Source: Nocardioides zhouii (GTDB lineage Bacteria > Actinomycetota > Actinomycetes > Propionibacteriales > Nocardioidaceae). From it: a stretch of 64,000 nt of DNA. The number at the start of each line of letters is the position of its first letter. Position 1 is the first letter of the stretch. Both the position numbers and the translations under genes were made by a program. Where the stretch lies: contig NZ_SDWV01000023.1 in NCBI RefSeq assembly GCF_004137345.1, positions 20,995-84,994 on the forward strand. The letters run 5' to 3'. Positions 34,222 through 43,085 of the stretch are shown in pieces. Under the pieces are notes generated by a model. The model was not told the origin of the DNA. It worked only from the letters and a program-made list of their open reading frames with translations, and did not search any database.

Positions 34222-35997
34222 GTGAGGGAACCAGAACCAGGGACGTTCGCGCGTCCGCGAGGACAGGCGTGGGGCAACGAGGCCCAACGCGCGGTCCTGC
34301 ATGCCGTCGCCGAGGACATCGCGCGGCGCTCGGGCCACCGCGTCGCGGCGATCGAGGCGCTGCGCTCCGACGGCAACCTCGAGTTCGTGGCAATCGCCGG
34401 CAACCCCGAGGCCAGGCAGCAGCTGCTGGGGCAGGCCTCTCCCCTCTCGCTCGACCGCATCCTCGCGTTCGGCACCCAGCTCGACGGTTGGGTCCACGTC
34501 CCCTCCGACCTCATCGACGACGACACGCGCGAGTGGATGCACCGCTACGGCCACACGCCCGACCTGCCGGGGGGCGACGGGCCCGACGGGTGGCAGCCCG
34601 AGGACCGCCTGGTCCGGCTGCTGACCAACGAGGACGGCGAGCTGCGCGCCATCCTCTACCTCGACGAGCCGCTCTCGGGGCGCCGGCCGACGCCCACGTC
34701 CATCGCCGCGATCAACGAGGAGATCGAGGTGATGTACGACGCCGTGGTGAGCATCGTCGAGCGCGAGCTCTACGGCGAGCAGGTGCGGATGCTCGCGCAG
34801 GCGCGCTCCGCGATGCAGAGCGTGCGTACCGACAGGGGTGTCGGTGACTTCCTCCGGGGGATGTCGGACGCCATGGCCGAGGCGATGCCCGTCGACTCGG
34901 TCGACGTCCTCCTGGCGGACGTAAGCGTCCCGGACCTCGAGCCGCACACGGCGTTCTTCGCCGGACACATGCGTGAGGTGTGGCTCAGGCGCGGGCACCT
35001 GGTGGTCGGGCCGACGAAGACCTGGGGCGTGACGGACGCGGCGGTCCCCACGCCCGACAAGCTGCGCGGGCTGATGGAGCGTCGCAACCTCGGGTCGTGG
35101 CTCCTCGTGCCCATCGGCATGGGCGAGGAGTACCTCGGGACGATGGGCCTCGGGCGCAGACCCGGTGGTGCGCGCTGGATCGACTCCGAGATCAACGCGG
35201 CGACCGTGGTCGCCAGCGACCTCGCCGGCGTGGTCCTCGACTCGCGCCTGATGGAGCGGGAGCGTCGGCTCAACGCCGAGCTGCGCGACATCAACGACTA
35301 CCGCCGCGACATGGTCATCACGCTGGCCCACGAGCTGCGCAACCCGGTCAGCGTGCTGTGGACCCATCTCGAGCTCCTCAAGCAGGACTCCTCGCCCAGC
35401 GCCGTGCGCGAGTCCCGGGACGCGATGGACCGGGCCGCCCGCAGGATCGAGGACATGACCGAGGACCTGATGGCGCTCGCCAGGGTCAGCGACCCGGAGC
35501 GTGCGATCACGGTCGAGCCCGTGGACCTGTCGGTGCTCGTGTGGGAGAGCAGCGAGTTCCTGGCCACGGTGGCGGGCAGTGCGGGAGTCGACCTGCTGAC
35601 CACGGTCGCCCCCGACCAGGTGGTAGTCGGGGAGGAGGCCGGCATCCAGCGGCTGGTGGCCAACCTGCTGTCCAACGCCGTGAAGTACACCGGCTCCGGC
35701 GGCCGGGTGACGGTCACCCTGGCACCCGAGGCCGTCGACGGGCACCCGGGCGTCCGGCTGACCTGCGCCGACACCGGCATCGGCATCGGCGAGGACGACC
35801 TCACCCACGTGTTCACGCCGTTCTTCCGCTCGGGCAACCCGGAGGCCCGACGCCGGCCGGGCACCGGTCTGGGGTTGTCGATCATCGAGCGGGTCGTGAA
35901 GTGGCACGGCGGCACCATCGCGGTGACGTCCGAGCTCGGCGTGGGTACGACGTTCGCCGTCTGGTTGCCGGGCGTCGTGCCCGACGACCCCCTCTGA
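34222..35997 (+). CDS. Soluble GAF-type sensor histidine kinase (first of a tandem pair)
   Basis: A 591-residue kinase without membrane helices. An N-terminal region (about 1-180) is shared with the next protein, followed by a GAF-like domain (about 190-350), a short coiled linker ERERRLNAELRDIND, then HisKA with the phospho-acceptor in LAHELRNPVS (His370) and an ATPase domain with N box NLLSNAVKYT, G1 DTGIGIG and G2 GTGLGLSI. GTG 34222 is chosen: GGGAG lies five bases upstream. An extension to 34183 has no ribosome site. No response regulator is in the window, so it is an orphan; the signal is likely intracellular. Confidence 0.85.
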   Translation: MREPEPGTFARPRGQAWGNEAQRAVLHAVAEDIARRSGHRVAAIEALRSDGNLEFVAIAGNPEARQQLLGQASPLSLDRILAFGTQLDGWVHVPSDLIDDDTREWMHRYGHTPDLPGGDGPDGWQPEDRLVRLLTNEDGELRAILYLDEPLSGRRPTPTSIAAINEEIEVMYDAVVSIVERELYGEQVRMLAQARSAMQSVRTDRGVGDFLRGMSDAMAEAMPVDSVDVLLADVSVPDLEPHTAFFAGHMREVWLRRGHLVVGPTKTWGVTDAAVPTPDKLRGLMERRNLGSWLLVPIGMGEEYLGTMGLGRRPGGARWIDSEINAATVVASDLAGVVLDSRLMERERRLNAELRDINDYRRDMVITLAHELRNPVSVLWTHLELLKQDSSPSAVRESRDAMDRAARRIEDMTEDLMALARVSDPERAITVEPVDLSVLVWESSEFLATVAGSAGVDLLTTVAPDQVVVGEEAGIQRLVANLLSNAVKYTGSGGRVTVTLAPEAVDGHPGVRLTCADTGIGIGEDDLTHVFTPFFRSGNPEARRRPGTGLGLSIIERVVKWHGGTIAVTSELGVGTTFAVWLPGVVPDDPL

Positions 35998-36150
35998 CCC
36001 CTCCGTCGACTGCCCGGCAGGACGTCGTCATCGGGCTAGACCGGTCCCCGAGACAACAGTTCCTCCACAGGGACGGGCAAGACCTGCGGAAAAACTTCCG
36101 AGGCTCCATCCCCCCGCCTACGATCCACGCACGAGGAGGACGAGACCGCC

Positions 36151-38007
36151 ATGGACCAGGGGCGACCAGGGGAGCGCCGGACGCGCGACCTGAGTTGGGG
36201 TGACGCACGTGCTCGGGCGCTGATGCACGCCCTGGCGCGGGACGCCGCCACCCGCGCCGGGTTCCGGGTCTGCGCCATCGAGGTGGTCCGGCCCAAGGGC
36301 CTGCTGGAGTTCGTCGCGATCTACGGCGACATGACAAGCGCCGAGGAGCGGCTCGGCACCGCCTCCCGGCTGGCCGACATGCAGGCCGCCTTCGCCGACG
36401 GCGAGCCCTTCGGGCACTTCATCTGGATCCCCGACGAGAGCTTCTCCGACGCGACGCGCGAGCTCATCGACGGCGTGGTCGTGGTGCCCGACATCCCCAC
36501 CACCGGCAACCCCGACGACTGGCACCCGATGGACATGCTGGTCGCGCAGATCGCCGACGAGCGCGGTGACCTCCGGGCCCTGCTCTACCTCGACGTGCCC
36601 TCCGACCTGCGCCGGCCCGACAAGGACCGTCTCCTCGAGATCTCCGACGAGCTGGCGATGACACTGCGCTCCGTCGTCACGGCCGTGGAGCGCGAGGAGT
36701 TCGCCGACCACATGCGCGTCATCCGCGCGACGCGGCGGCTCGCCCGCTCCAACCCGGCGCGACACGACGTGCACCACCTGCTCCGCGAGGCGCGCAGCAC
36801 GCTGCTCGGAGCCCTCTCGGTCGACGAGCTGGAGATCCACGTCTTCCTCGACGAGGGCGGCGAAACGCCCGACAGCCTGGGGCTCGGGATGGCACCCGAC
36901 GTACGCCAGGCGCTCGACGAGGCGGCCGCCCGCGCCTGGGCCGACCAGCGGGTGCTCATCATCGAGCCGACGCAGATCTGGGGCGACCCGGAGCTCGAGG
37001 CCAGCCACTCAGGCTGGTTCGCGACCGCACTCGGCGACGCCGGCTTCGAGGCCGTGGTCGTGGCGCCGGTGGGGGTCGACGACGAGGTCCTCGGGATGCT
37101 CATGGCCGCGCGGCGCACGGGGTCACGCCGCTGGACCGACGGCGAGGGCGTGGCCGCCCTCGAGCTCGGCCACGACCTGGGCCGGGCGATCGCCAACGCC
37201 CACGCCACCCAGCGCGAGCGCCGTCTCCTCGAGGAGCTCCGTGAGCTCGAGGAGGCGCGACACCGGTTCCTGCGCGAGCTCACCCACGAGATCAACAACC
37301 CGATGACCGTGATCGCCGCCAATGCCGAGTTCCTCGCGGCCAGCGAGATCGTCGACGAGCGCGACGCCCGGCGCGCGCAGGCGATCCTGCGCGGCACCGA
37401 GCGGCTCGGCGACCTGCTCGAGGGCCTGGCGATGCTGTCGAGGGTCAGCGACCCGCAGCACCCGCCGACGATGAAGCGGATCGACCTGGTGCCGATCGTC
37501 GACCAGACCCTGGGGTCGATGGCGGCCGTGGCGGAGAAGGCCGGCATCATCCTCCACCTGGTCGGCGAGACGGGTGCCGCGGTCGTCCACGCCGACGCGC
37601 GCGAGGTCGCCGGCGCGATCAACAACCTGGTCGACAACGCCGTGAAGTACTCCAACGCCGGCGACGAGATCTGGCTCGGTGTCGAGCGCGGACCCGACGG
37701 CGCGGTCACGTTCGGTTGCCGCGACGAGGGGATCGGCATCTCCGAGGCCGACCAGGCCAACCTGTTCGCGCCGCTCTTCCGCTCGACCAACGAGGAGGCG
37801 CTGCGCCGTCCCGGCACCGGGCTCGGACTCGGCATCGTGCGCGAGATCATGCAGCGCCACGGTGGCACGGTCGAGGTGGAGTCACGCCTCGGTCGCGGCA
37901 CGAGCGTACGACTGCACTTCCCGCCGCTGCCTCAGGACGAGCCGGGCCCGCCGCTCCCGAGGACCTCGTCCACCCAGGCCGGCACCAGGTGGCTCGCCGG
38001 TCCCTGA
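36151..38007 (+). CDS. Soluble GAF-type sensor histidine kinase (second of a tandem pair)
   Basis: A 618-residue paralogue of the preceding kinase. The N-terminal block (WGDARARALMHALARDA ... LEFVAIYGD) aligns with the first kinase (WGNEAQRAVLHAVAEDI ... LEFVAIAGN). Then come a GAF-like domain, a coiled EERELEEARHRF-type linker, HisKA with LTHEINNPMT (His379), and ATPase motifs NLVDNAVKYS, DEGIGIS and GTGLGLGI. GAGGAGGA lies upstream of ATG 36151. Its last 76 bases overlap the 3' end of the sirtuin gene on the other strand. Orphan; it may have arisen by duplication and could form heterodimers with its neighbour. Confidence 0.86.
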   Translation: MDQGRPGERRTRDLSWGDARARALMHALARDAATRAGFRVCAIEVVRPKGLLEFVAIYGDMTSAEERLGTASRLADMQAAFADGEPFGHFIWIPDESFSDATRELIDGVVVVPDIPTTGNPDDWHPMDMLVAQIADERGDLRALLYLDVPSDLRRPDKDRLLEISDELAMTLRSVVTAVEREEFADHMRVIRATRRLARSNPARHDVHHLLREARSTLLGALSVDELEIHVFLDEGGETPDSLGLGMAPDVRQALDEAAARAWADQRVLIIEPTQIWGDPELEASHSGWFATALGDAGFEAVVVAPVGVDDEVLGMLMAARRTGSRRWTDGEGVAALELGHDLGRAIANAHATQRERRLLEELRELEEARHRFLRELTHEINNPMTVIAANAEFLAASEIVDERDARRAQAILRGTERLGDLLEGLAMLSRVSDPQHPPTMKRIDLVPIVDQTLGSMAAVAEKAGIILHLVGETGAAVVHADAREVAGAINNLVDNAVKYSNAGDEIWLGVERGPDGAVTFGCRDEGIGISEADQANLFAPLFRSTNEEALRRPGTGLGLGIVREIMQRHGGTVEVESRLGRGTSVRLHFPPLPQDEPGPPLPRTSSTQAGTRWLAGP

Positions 38008-38630
38008 CGGGACTCGACGAAGTCGCTCGCACCCGAGCTCGGCTCGAGGTTGAGCTCGAGGGTGGTGCCGCGTGCCCAGTGCACGAACGCGGCCGCCGGG
38101 TAGACCACCCCGGAGGTGCCGATGGACACGAACAGGTCGCAGCTCCAGAGGGCGTGCTCGACGACGTCCATGCCGTAGGGGATCTCGCCGAACCAGACGA
38201 TGTCGGGCCGCAGCGCGCGAGCTCCACAGCCGGGGCACGGCGGTCGGTCGGCCAGCGGCCCGGCCCAGGAGTGCCGCTCGTCGCACGTCGTGCACCAGGC
38301 CGACCCGAGCCGGCCGTGGAGGTGGTGGACGCGGGTCGAGCCGGCGCGCTCGTGGAGGTCGTCGACGTTCTGGGTGACGACGAGCAGGTCGTCGCCGAGC
38401 GCCTGCTCGAGCCGCGCGAGCGCCTCGTGGGCGGCGTTGGGGGCCACCCGCGACAGGGCGGCGCGCCGCTCGTCGTAGAAGCGCTGCACGAGTGCCGGGT
38501 CGTCGGCGTACGCCTCCGGGGTCGCGACCTGTATCGGGTCGTGGCCCTCCCAGAGACCGTTGGAGTCGCGGAAGGTGGCGAGCCCGCTCTCGGCCGAGAT
38601 CCCGGCTCCGGTCAGCACGACGACACGCAT
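37932..38630 (-). CDS. NAD-dependent protein deacylase, sirtuin (class III, CobB/SIRT5-like)
   Basis: A 232-residue sirtuin. Seen: NAD-binding GAGISAESGLATFRD (8-22), TQNVDDLHERAG (87-98), catalytic His in HHLHG (H105) and a zinc site C113/C116/C132/C135. Y52 and R55 in FYDERR match the Tyr-xx-Arg pair that lets SIRT5/CobB remove succinyl and malonyl groups, so desuccinylase activity is likely (family inference). The frame stays open to 39350, but ATG 38630 gives the canonical N-terminus. Its 3' end overlaps the histidine kinase gene by 76 bp on the opposite strand. Confidence 0.93.
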   Translation of the reverse strand: MRVVVLTGAGISAESGLATFRDSNGLWEGHDPIQVATPEAYADDPALVQRFYDERRAALSRVAPNAAHEALARLEQALGDDLLVVTQNVDDLHERAGSTRVHHLHGRLGSAWCTTCDERHSWAGPLADRPPCPGCGARALRPDIVWFGEIPYGMDVVEHALWSCDLFVSIGTSGVVYPAAAFVHWARGTTLELNLEPSSGASDFVESRQGPASHLVPAWVDEVLGSGGPGSS

Positions 38631-38708
38631 GGTCCAGTAGTAGCACCCGCCCACCCATTGGGGTGCGCGTGAGATGAGGGCGGGCGCCGACTCGGGTAGA
38701 CAGGCGCC

Positions 38709-39512
38709 ATGACGGACTTGGGAGGGACGTCGGACGTCGTCACGTTCGAAGGCAGCTGGGCGGGCCCGGTGGTCGCCACGTCGGTGCACGCCGGCCACGG
38801 ACTGCGGGCCGAGATCGCCGACGCGATGGTGCTCGACGAGGCGACGCGGCTCCGCGAGGAGGACCCGTTCACCGACCGCATCGCCGCGGTCGTGGCGGAC
38901 CGGGTGGTCACCACCCGGTCGCGCTTCGAGGCGGACCTCAACCGGCCGCGGCGCGAGGCGATCTACCGCCGTCCCGACGACTGCTGGGGCCTCGACGTGT
39001 GGCACGGCGGCGAGCTGTCCGACGAGCTCGTCGAGGGGAGCCGGGCGACGTACGACGCCTTCTACGACGCCCTCGCGCCCCGCCTCGACGCCCTGGCCGA
39101 GCGTGGGCCGTTCGTCCTGCTTGACGTGCACTCCTACAACCACCGGCGCGACGGCGCGGACGCGCCGCCCGCCCCGGTCGCGGACAACCCGGAGGTCAAC
39201 GTCGGCACCGCCAGCATCGACCGCGAGCGGTTCGGTCCGCTGGTCGACCGGTTCGTCGCCGAGCTGGGCGCCACGGAGCTCGGCCCTGGCTCCGTCGATG
39301 CGCGCGAGAACGTCGCCTTCGAGGGTCGCCAGCTGGCCTGGTGGGTCCACGACCGCTACCCCGGCGCGGGCTGCGTCCTCGCACTGGAGTTCAAGAAGAC
39401 CTTCATGGACGAGTGGACCGGCGAGGTCGACGACGAGGCACTGGACCGCGCGCGGGCGTCGCTGGCGGCGACGATGCCCGGCCTCGTGGAGGAGCTGGAG
39501 AAGCTGCGGTGA
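38709..39512 (+). CDS. N-formylglutamate amidohydrolase-family protein
   Basis: A 267-residue member of the N-formylglutamate amidohydrolase (HutG2-like) fold, a zinc hydrolase related to carboxypeptidase folds. Seen: VATSVHAGHGL near the start where the family has its first metal His, LLDVHSYNHRRDG in the core and LALEFKKTFMDEW near the end, with Glu as candidate catalytic acid. No histidine-degradation gene is near, so the usual N-formylglutamate role is unlikely. It overlaps the next gene by 4 bp and is the first of three coupled genes with a DUF1704 protein and an ATP-grasp ligase. Likely a deformylase or peptidase for the product of that system (inference). Confidence 0.85.
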   Translation: MTDLGGTSDVVTFEGSWAGPVVATSVHAGHGLRAEIADAMVLDEATRLREEDPFTDRIAAVVADRVVTTRSRFEADLNRPRREAIYRRPDDCWGLDVWHGGELSDELVEGSRATYDAFYDALAPRLDALAERGPFVLLDVHSYNHRRDGADAPPAPVADNPEVNVGTASIDRERFGPLVDRFVAELGATELGPGSVDARENVAFEGRQLAWWVHDRYPGAGCVLALEFKKTFMDEWTGEVDDEALDRARASLAATMPGLVEELEKLR

Positions 39513-40681
39513 TCGAGTCCGGCGAGGGGCTGAGCGCGTCCGACCTCGCGGTCGACCACCAGCTCGCGCTGCTCGCGGGCAGCTTCCGGTTCCTGCTCGA
39601 CATCACGCCGGTCGACGCCGACGACCTGCGCGACGGCTTCATCGAGGGGCGCGACCCCGATCCCGCATTCACCTACCGCGAGCTCGAGGCCGACCTCGCC
39701 GTCGTACGCGCCGAGCTGGCGTCCGTCGACCTCGGTGACGTGGATGACCCAGTGCTGGGGCAGCTGCTGCGCGCCAAGCACCGCGAGATGGAGCTCCAGC
39801 TCGACATGCTCGAGGCGCGCGACAGCGACGACTTCCTGCCGCTGAGCGTGGAGCTGTACGGCGGTGTCTCGCCGGCCCTGCGCGCCCAGGCCGAGCGGCT
39901 GCTCGCCGGCATCACCCGCACCGAGCCGTCCGACGAGGCGCTCGACGCCCAGGAGTTCCTGGCGCTGGCCGAGGCGGAGATCGAGCTCTACCGCGCCGAG
40001 GACCCCGACCTCGACATGCACGCCGAGATCCGCGCCGACGTCAACGGCGTGATGGTCTCCGGCGACGTCCTGATGATCGGCCCGGAGACCAAGGTCCAGC
40101 AGGCGCGGGCCCAGGCGCTGCTCCACCACGAGGTCGGCACCCACCTCGTCACCCAGGCCAACGGCAGCCGCCAGCCGATCAAGGTGCTGGGCGTCGGCCT
40201 GGCCGGCTACGACGAGACCCAGGAGGGTCTCGCCGTGCTCGCCGAGATCGCGTGCGGCGGGCTCACCGCGTTCCGGCTCCGCCAGCTCGCAAGCCGCGTG
40301 GTGACCGTCCACCGCTTGATCGGCGGCGCGTCGTTCGCCGAGGCCCACGAGGCGCTCGTCGCCGACGACTTCCCCGAGGGCAGCGCCTGGACGACGGTGA
40401 TGCGCGTCTATCGCTCCGGCGGCATGACCAAGGACGCGATCTACCTCCGCGGGCTCGTCGAGCTGCTCGAGCACCTCGGCGCCGGTGGCTCGCTCGACCG
40501 GCTCTGGCTCGGCAAGTTCTCGTTGCGCGACCTGCCGCTGATCGGCGACCTGGAGGATCGCGGCCTGCTCCGCAAGCCGCGGATCCTCCCCAGATACCTG
40601 AACGACCCGCAGTCCCACGCGAACCTCGCGCGGGCGGCCGGGACCGAAGATCTCGGCACACTCCTGGAGGGACACGCATGA
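39509..40681 (+). CDS. DUF1704/QEGLA-motif metallopeptidase-like protein (MATCAP-related)
   Basis: A 390-residue protein of the family annotated as flavohemoglobin-expression-modulating QEGLA protein. Seen: the zincin motif HHEVGTH (H207, E208, H212; HExxxH) and DETQEGLAVLAE (E239, candidate third ligand), after a largely helical N-terminal half. The family includes human KIAA0895/MATCAP, shown to be a tubulin-tyrosine carboxypeptidase, so a carboxypeptidase-like activity is plausible; bacterial function is unproven. GTG 39509 overlaps the previous stop by 4 bp and its stop overlaps the ATP-grasp gene by 4 bp. No flavohemoglobin gene is present in the window. Confidence 0.88.
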   Translation: MIESGEGLSASDLAVDHQLALLAGSFRFLLDITPVDADDLRDGFIEGRDPDPAFTYRELEADLAVVRAELASVDLGDVDDPVLGQLLRAKHREMELQLDMLEARDSDDFLPLSVELYGGVSPALRAQAERLLAGITRTEPSDEALDAQEFLALAEAEIELYRAEDPDLDMHAEIRADVNGVMVSGDVLMIGPETKVQQARAQALLHHEVGTHLVTQANGSRQPIKVLGVGLAGYDETQEGLAVLAEIACGGLTAFRLRQLASRVVTVHRLIGGASFAEAHEALVADDFPEGSAWTTVMRVYRSGGMTKDAIYLRGLVELLEHLGAGGSLDRLWLGKFSLRDLPLIGDLEDRGLLRKPRILPRYLNDPQSHANLARAAGTEDLGTLLEGHA

Positions 40682-41718
40682 AGATCGGATTCGTCGTCAA
40701 CGACATCGACACCGAGAAGGCGGAGTACACGACCAACCGCCTCGCGATGGCGGCCAAGGAGATGGGCCACGAGGCCTGGTACATGGGGATCGGCGACTTC
40801 GCGTACGAGCCCGACGGCTCGCTGAGCGTCAAGACCCGTACGGGCCACGCGAAGACGTACCGCTCCCTCGAGCGCCACCTGGCCGACGTGCAGAAGCCCG
40901 ACGTCGAGCAGATGATCCCGATGGCCGACTTCGACGTGGTGATGCTGCGCAACGACCCGGCCGACGACGCGGAGAGCGACCCGTGGCGCAACAACGCCGG
41001 CGTCGCCTTCGGCCAGCTGATCGCCTCCAGCGGCGTCCTGGTCGTCAACGACCCGACCAGCCTCGCCAACGCGCTCTCCAAGGCGTACTTCCAGCACTTC
41101 CCCGAGATCGTGCGGCCGCGCACGCTGATCTCGCGTGACGAGGGCATGATCGAGGACTTCATCAAGGACCTCGGCGGCAAGGCCGTGCTCAAGCCGCTGC
41201 AGGGCTCCGGCGGAGCGGGCGTCTTCCTCGTCGACCGCAAGGAGGCCCCGAACCTGACGCAGATCATCGAGGCCATCTCGCGCGACGGCTACGTCGTGGC
41301 GCAGGAGTACCTGCCCGAGGCCAAGAAGGGCGACGTGCGGATGTTCGTCATGAACGGCCAGCCGCTGATGGTCGACGGCAAGTACGCCGCGTTCCGCCGC
41401 ACCAACACCACCAAGGACATCCGCTCGAACATGTCCGCCGGCGGCAAGGCGACGAAGGCCGCGGTCACCGACGCGATGCTGGAGATGGTCGAGATCGTGC
41501 GGCCCAAGCTGGTGAGCGACGGGATGTTCCTCGTCGGTCTCGACATCGTCGGCGACAAGCTGATGGAGATCAACGTCTTCAGCCCCGGCGGCCTCGGCAG
41601 CGCGCAGGCCCTCTACGAGGTCAACTTCGCGCCGGCGATCATCGCCGAGCTCGAGCGCAAGGTGAACATCCGCAGGCACTACCCGGAGATCGACAACCGC
41701 ACGCTCGCCACGAGCTGA
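40678..41718 (+). CDS. Glutathione-synthase-like ATP-grasp ligase
   Basis: A 346-residue cytosolic ATP-grasp enzyme of the GshB/RimK-like group, which joins an amine to a carboxyl group through an acyl-phosphate. Seen: N-terminal pre-ATP-grasp fold (KIGFVVNDIDTEKAEYTTN), AVLKPLQGSGGAGVFLV (ATP-lid lysine and Gly loop), YVVAQEYLPEAKKGDVRMFVM (hinge and metal site), and KLMEINVFSPGGLG (metal-binding Glu/Asn). Actinobacteria usually use mycothiol, so simple glutathione synthesis is doubtful; no GshA is near. ATGA overlap couples it to DUF1704. Substrates may be a small peptide or protein tail (inference). Confidence 0.88.
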   Translation: MKIGFVVNDIDTEKAEYTTNRLAMAAKEMGHEAWYMGIGDFAYEPDGSLSVKTRTGHAKTYRSLERHLADVQKPDVEQMIPMADFDVVMLRNDPADDAESDPWRNNAGVAFGQLIASSGVLVVNDPTSLANALSKAYFQHFPEIVRPRTLISRDEGMIEDFIKDLGGKAVLKPLQGSGGAGVFLVDRKEAPNLTQIIEAISRDGYVVAQEYLPEAKKGDVRMFVMNGQPLMVDGKYAAFRRTNTTKDIRSNMSAGGKATKAAVTDAMLEMVEIVRPKLVSDGMFLVGLDIVGDKLMEINVFSPGGLGSAQALYEVNFAPAIIAELERKVNIRRHYPEIDNRTLATS

Positions 41719-41722
41719 GGCC

Positions 41723-42028
41723 TCAGTCGATCCCCCAGCCCTCACGGAACTCGTCGGGACTCAGCGTCACGAGCTGGCTCCGCATCACCTCGAGGAGGAC
41801 CGCGGCGGCCTCGGGGCCACCGGCCGGCACGCGGAGCTCGAGCCCGCCGTCGCGCCGGCGGCGGATGACGACGTGCCCCTCGTTGGTCAGCTCGAACCGC
41901 CCGCCGGCCATCGCGCACCACAGGTCGAGGGCTCCCGCAACGACCCGCCCGAGGCGCTCACGAGGCCGTGGCTCGACGTCGGCTGTGTAGATCTTGTCGG
42001 CCGTCAGCGGATCGAGGGTCGACGTCAT
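41723..42028 (-). CDS. Conserved-looking small protein of unknown function (101 aa)
   Basis: I do not recognise a family. The protein is soluble, mixed alpha/beta, with a basic turn (VIRRRRDGGLELRVPAGG) and an end WGID. It begins with ATG 42028 and is convergent with the ATP-grasp gene, 4 bp apart. Coding is supported by a clean frame and actinobacterial third-position GC; an artefact is still possible. Confidence 0.6.
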   Translation of the reverse strand: MTSTLDPLTADKIYTADVEPRPRERLGRVVAGALDLWCAMAGGRFELTNEGHVVIRRRRDGGLELRVPAGGPEAAAVLLEVMRSQLVTLSPDEFREGWGID

Positions 42029-42106
42029 GGATCCACCCTAGGCCGCGTGACCGAAAGCCCGCCTCGAGCCTCGATGCCGCTGCTACAGTCCGGCCGTGAG
42101 CGCCGC

Positions 42107-42958
42107 ATGAAGGTCGAGATGCTCGGTGTCCGAGGCTCCACTGCGGCGCCCGGCGCCGACTTCGTGCGCTACGGCGGACACACGTCCTGCCTCGCGATCA
42201 CCACTGAGGACGGCGACCGGCCCACCCTGGTGCTCGACGCCGGCACGGGCCTGAGGTCGCTGACGGCGATGCTCGGCGGTGCCGCGTTCGACGGGTCGAT
42301 CGTGCTCAGCCACCTGCACTGGGACCACCTGCAGGGCTTGCCGTTCTTCGCCGCGGGGGACCGCGACGACGCACGGGTGGACTTCTACGTGCCGGCACAG
42401 GACGGTCGTTCGGGGCGCGACCTGCTGGCTCAGTCGTTCTCTCCTCCGTCGTTCCCGATCACGCCCGAGGGCCTGCGCGGGACGTGGGGGTTCTACACGC
42501 TGGAGCAGGGCGCGCACGAGATCGAGGGCGTGATGGTCACCGCCGTCGAGATCGAGCACAAGGGCGGCCAGACGTACGGCCTGCGAGTCGATGCCCCGGA
42601 GGGTTCGTTGGCCTATCTCCCTGACCACGCGCCCGCTGCCGGAGTGTCCGCCGAGCTGCTGGCGATGCTCGACGGCGTCGACGTGCTCGTCCACGATGCG
42701 CAGTTCCTCGAGGGAGAGCGGCCGGTCGCCGTGGACTACGGGCACTCGACCGTCCAGGACGCCGTCAAGCTCGGTGCGGACTGCCGGGTGGGCAAGGTCG
42801 TGCTGTTCCACCACTCGCCCGCCCGCACCGACGAGGCCCTGGACGCCATCGCGGGGTGGTCGAGTGACCTGTCCGCCGATGTGACCGTCGTCGTCGCGCG
42901 TCAGGGCATGACCCTCGACGTACGTCGCGACACGCACCAGGAGATCGGGACGGCCTAG
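42107..42958 (+). CDS. MBL-fold metallo-hydrolase
   Basis: A 283-residue metallo-beta-lactamase-fold enzyme. Seen: start KVEMLGVRGSTAAPG and YGGHTSCLAI, LVLDAGTGLR, and the metal motif LSHLHWDHLQGLPFF (HxHxDH), plus later LVHDAQFLEGE (Asp ligand) and FHHSPARTDEALD (His ligand). This pattern is close to phosphoribosyl 1,2-cyclic phosphate phosphodiesterase/PhnP-like and cAMP-phosphodiesterase-like MBL proteins. If it acts on cyclic nucleotides it could oppose the cyclase encoded about 1.2 kb downstream, but this is speculation. ATG 42107 is the only start giving the canonical beginning. Confidence 0.85.
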   Translation: MKVEMLGVRGSTAAPGADFVRYGGHTSCLAITTEDGDRPTLVLDAGTGLRSLTAMLGGAAFDGSIVLSHLHWDHLQGLPFFAAGDRDDARVDFYVPAQDGRSGRDLLAQSFSPPSFPITPEGLRGTWGFYTLEQGAHEIEGVMVTAVEIEHKGGQTYGLRVDAPEGSLAYLPDHAPAAGVSAELLAMLDGVDVLVHDAQFLEGERPVAVDYGHSTVQDAVKLGADCRVGKVVLFHHSPARTDEALDAIAGWSSDLSADVTVVVARQGMTLDVRRDTHQEIGTA

Positions 42959-43085
42959 ACCAGTGGCCGGGTAGTTCGAAGGCCTGTATCAGCCTTGCGG
43001 TGAGGGACACCTAGGTCATTGACGGCCGGGCCTCGTGGCACGCACAGTGGCCGGTGGTCTCGGAGACTGAAAGGAACCCGGACTC

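Noticed and set aside
34222..38007. Two-component system
   Set aside because: No response regulator gene lies in the window; the kinases are called orphans.
38709..39512. Histidine-utilisation N-formylglutamate deformylase
   Set aside because: No hut genes nearby; the neighbours point to a different role, so only the family is given.
40678..41718. Bona fide glutathione synthase
   Set aside because: No gshA and a mycothiol-type lineage; called only ATP-grasp ligase.
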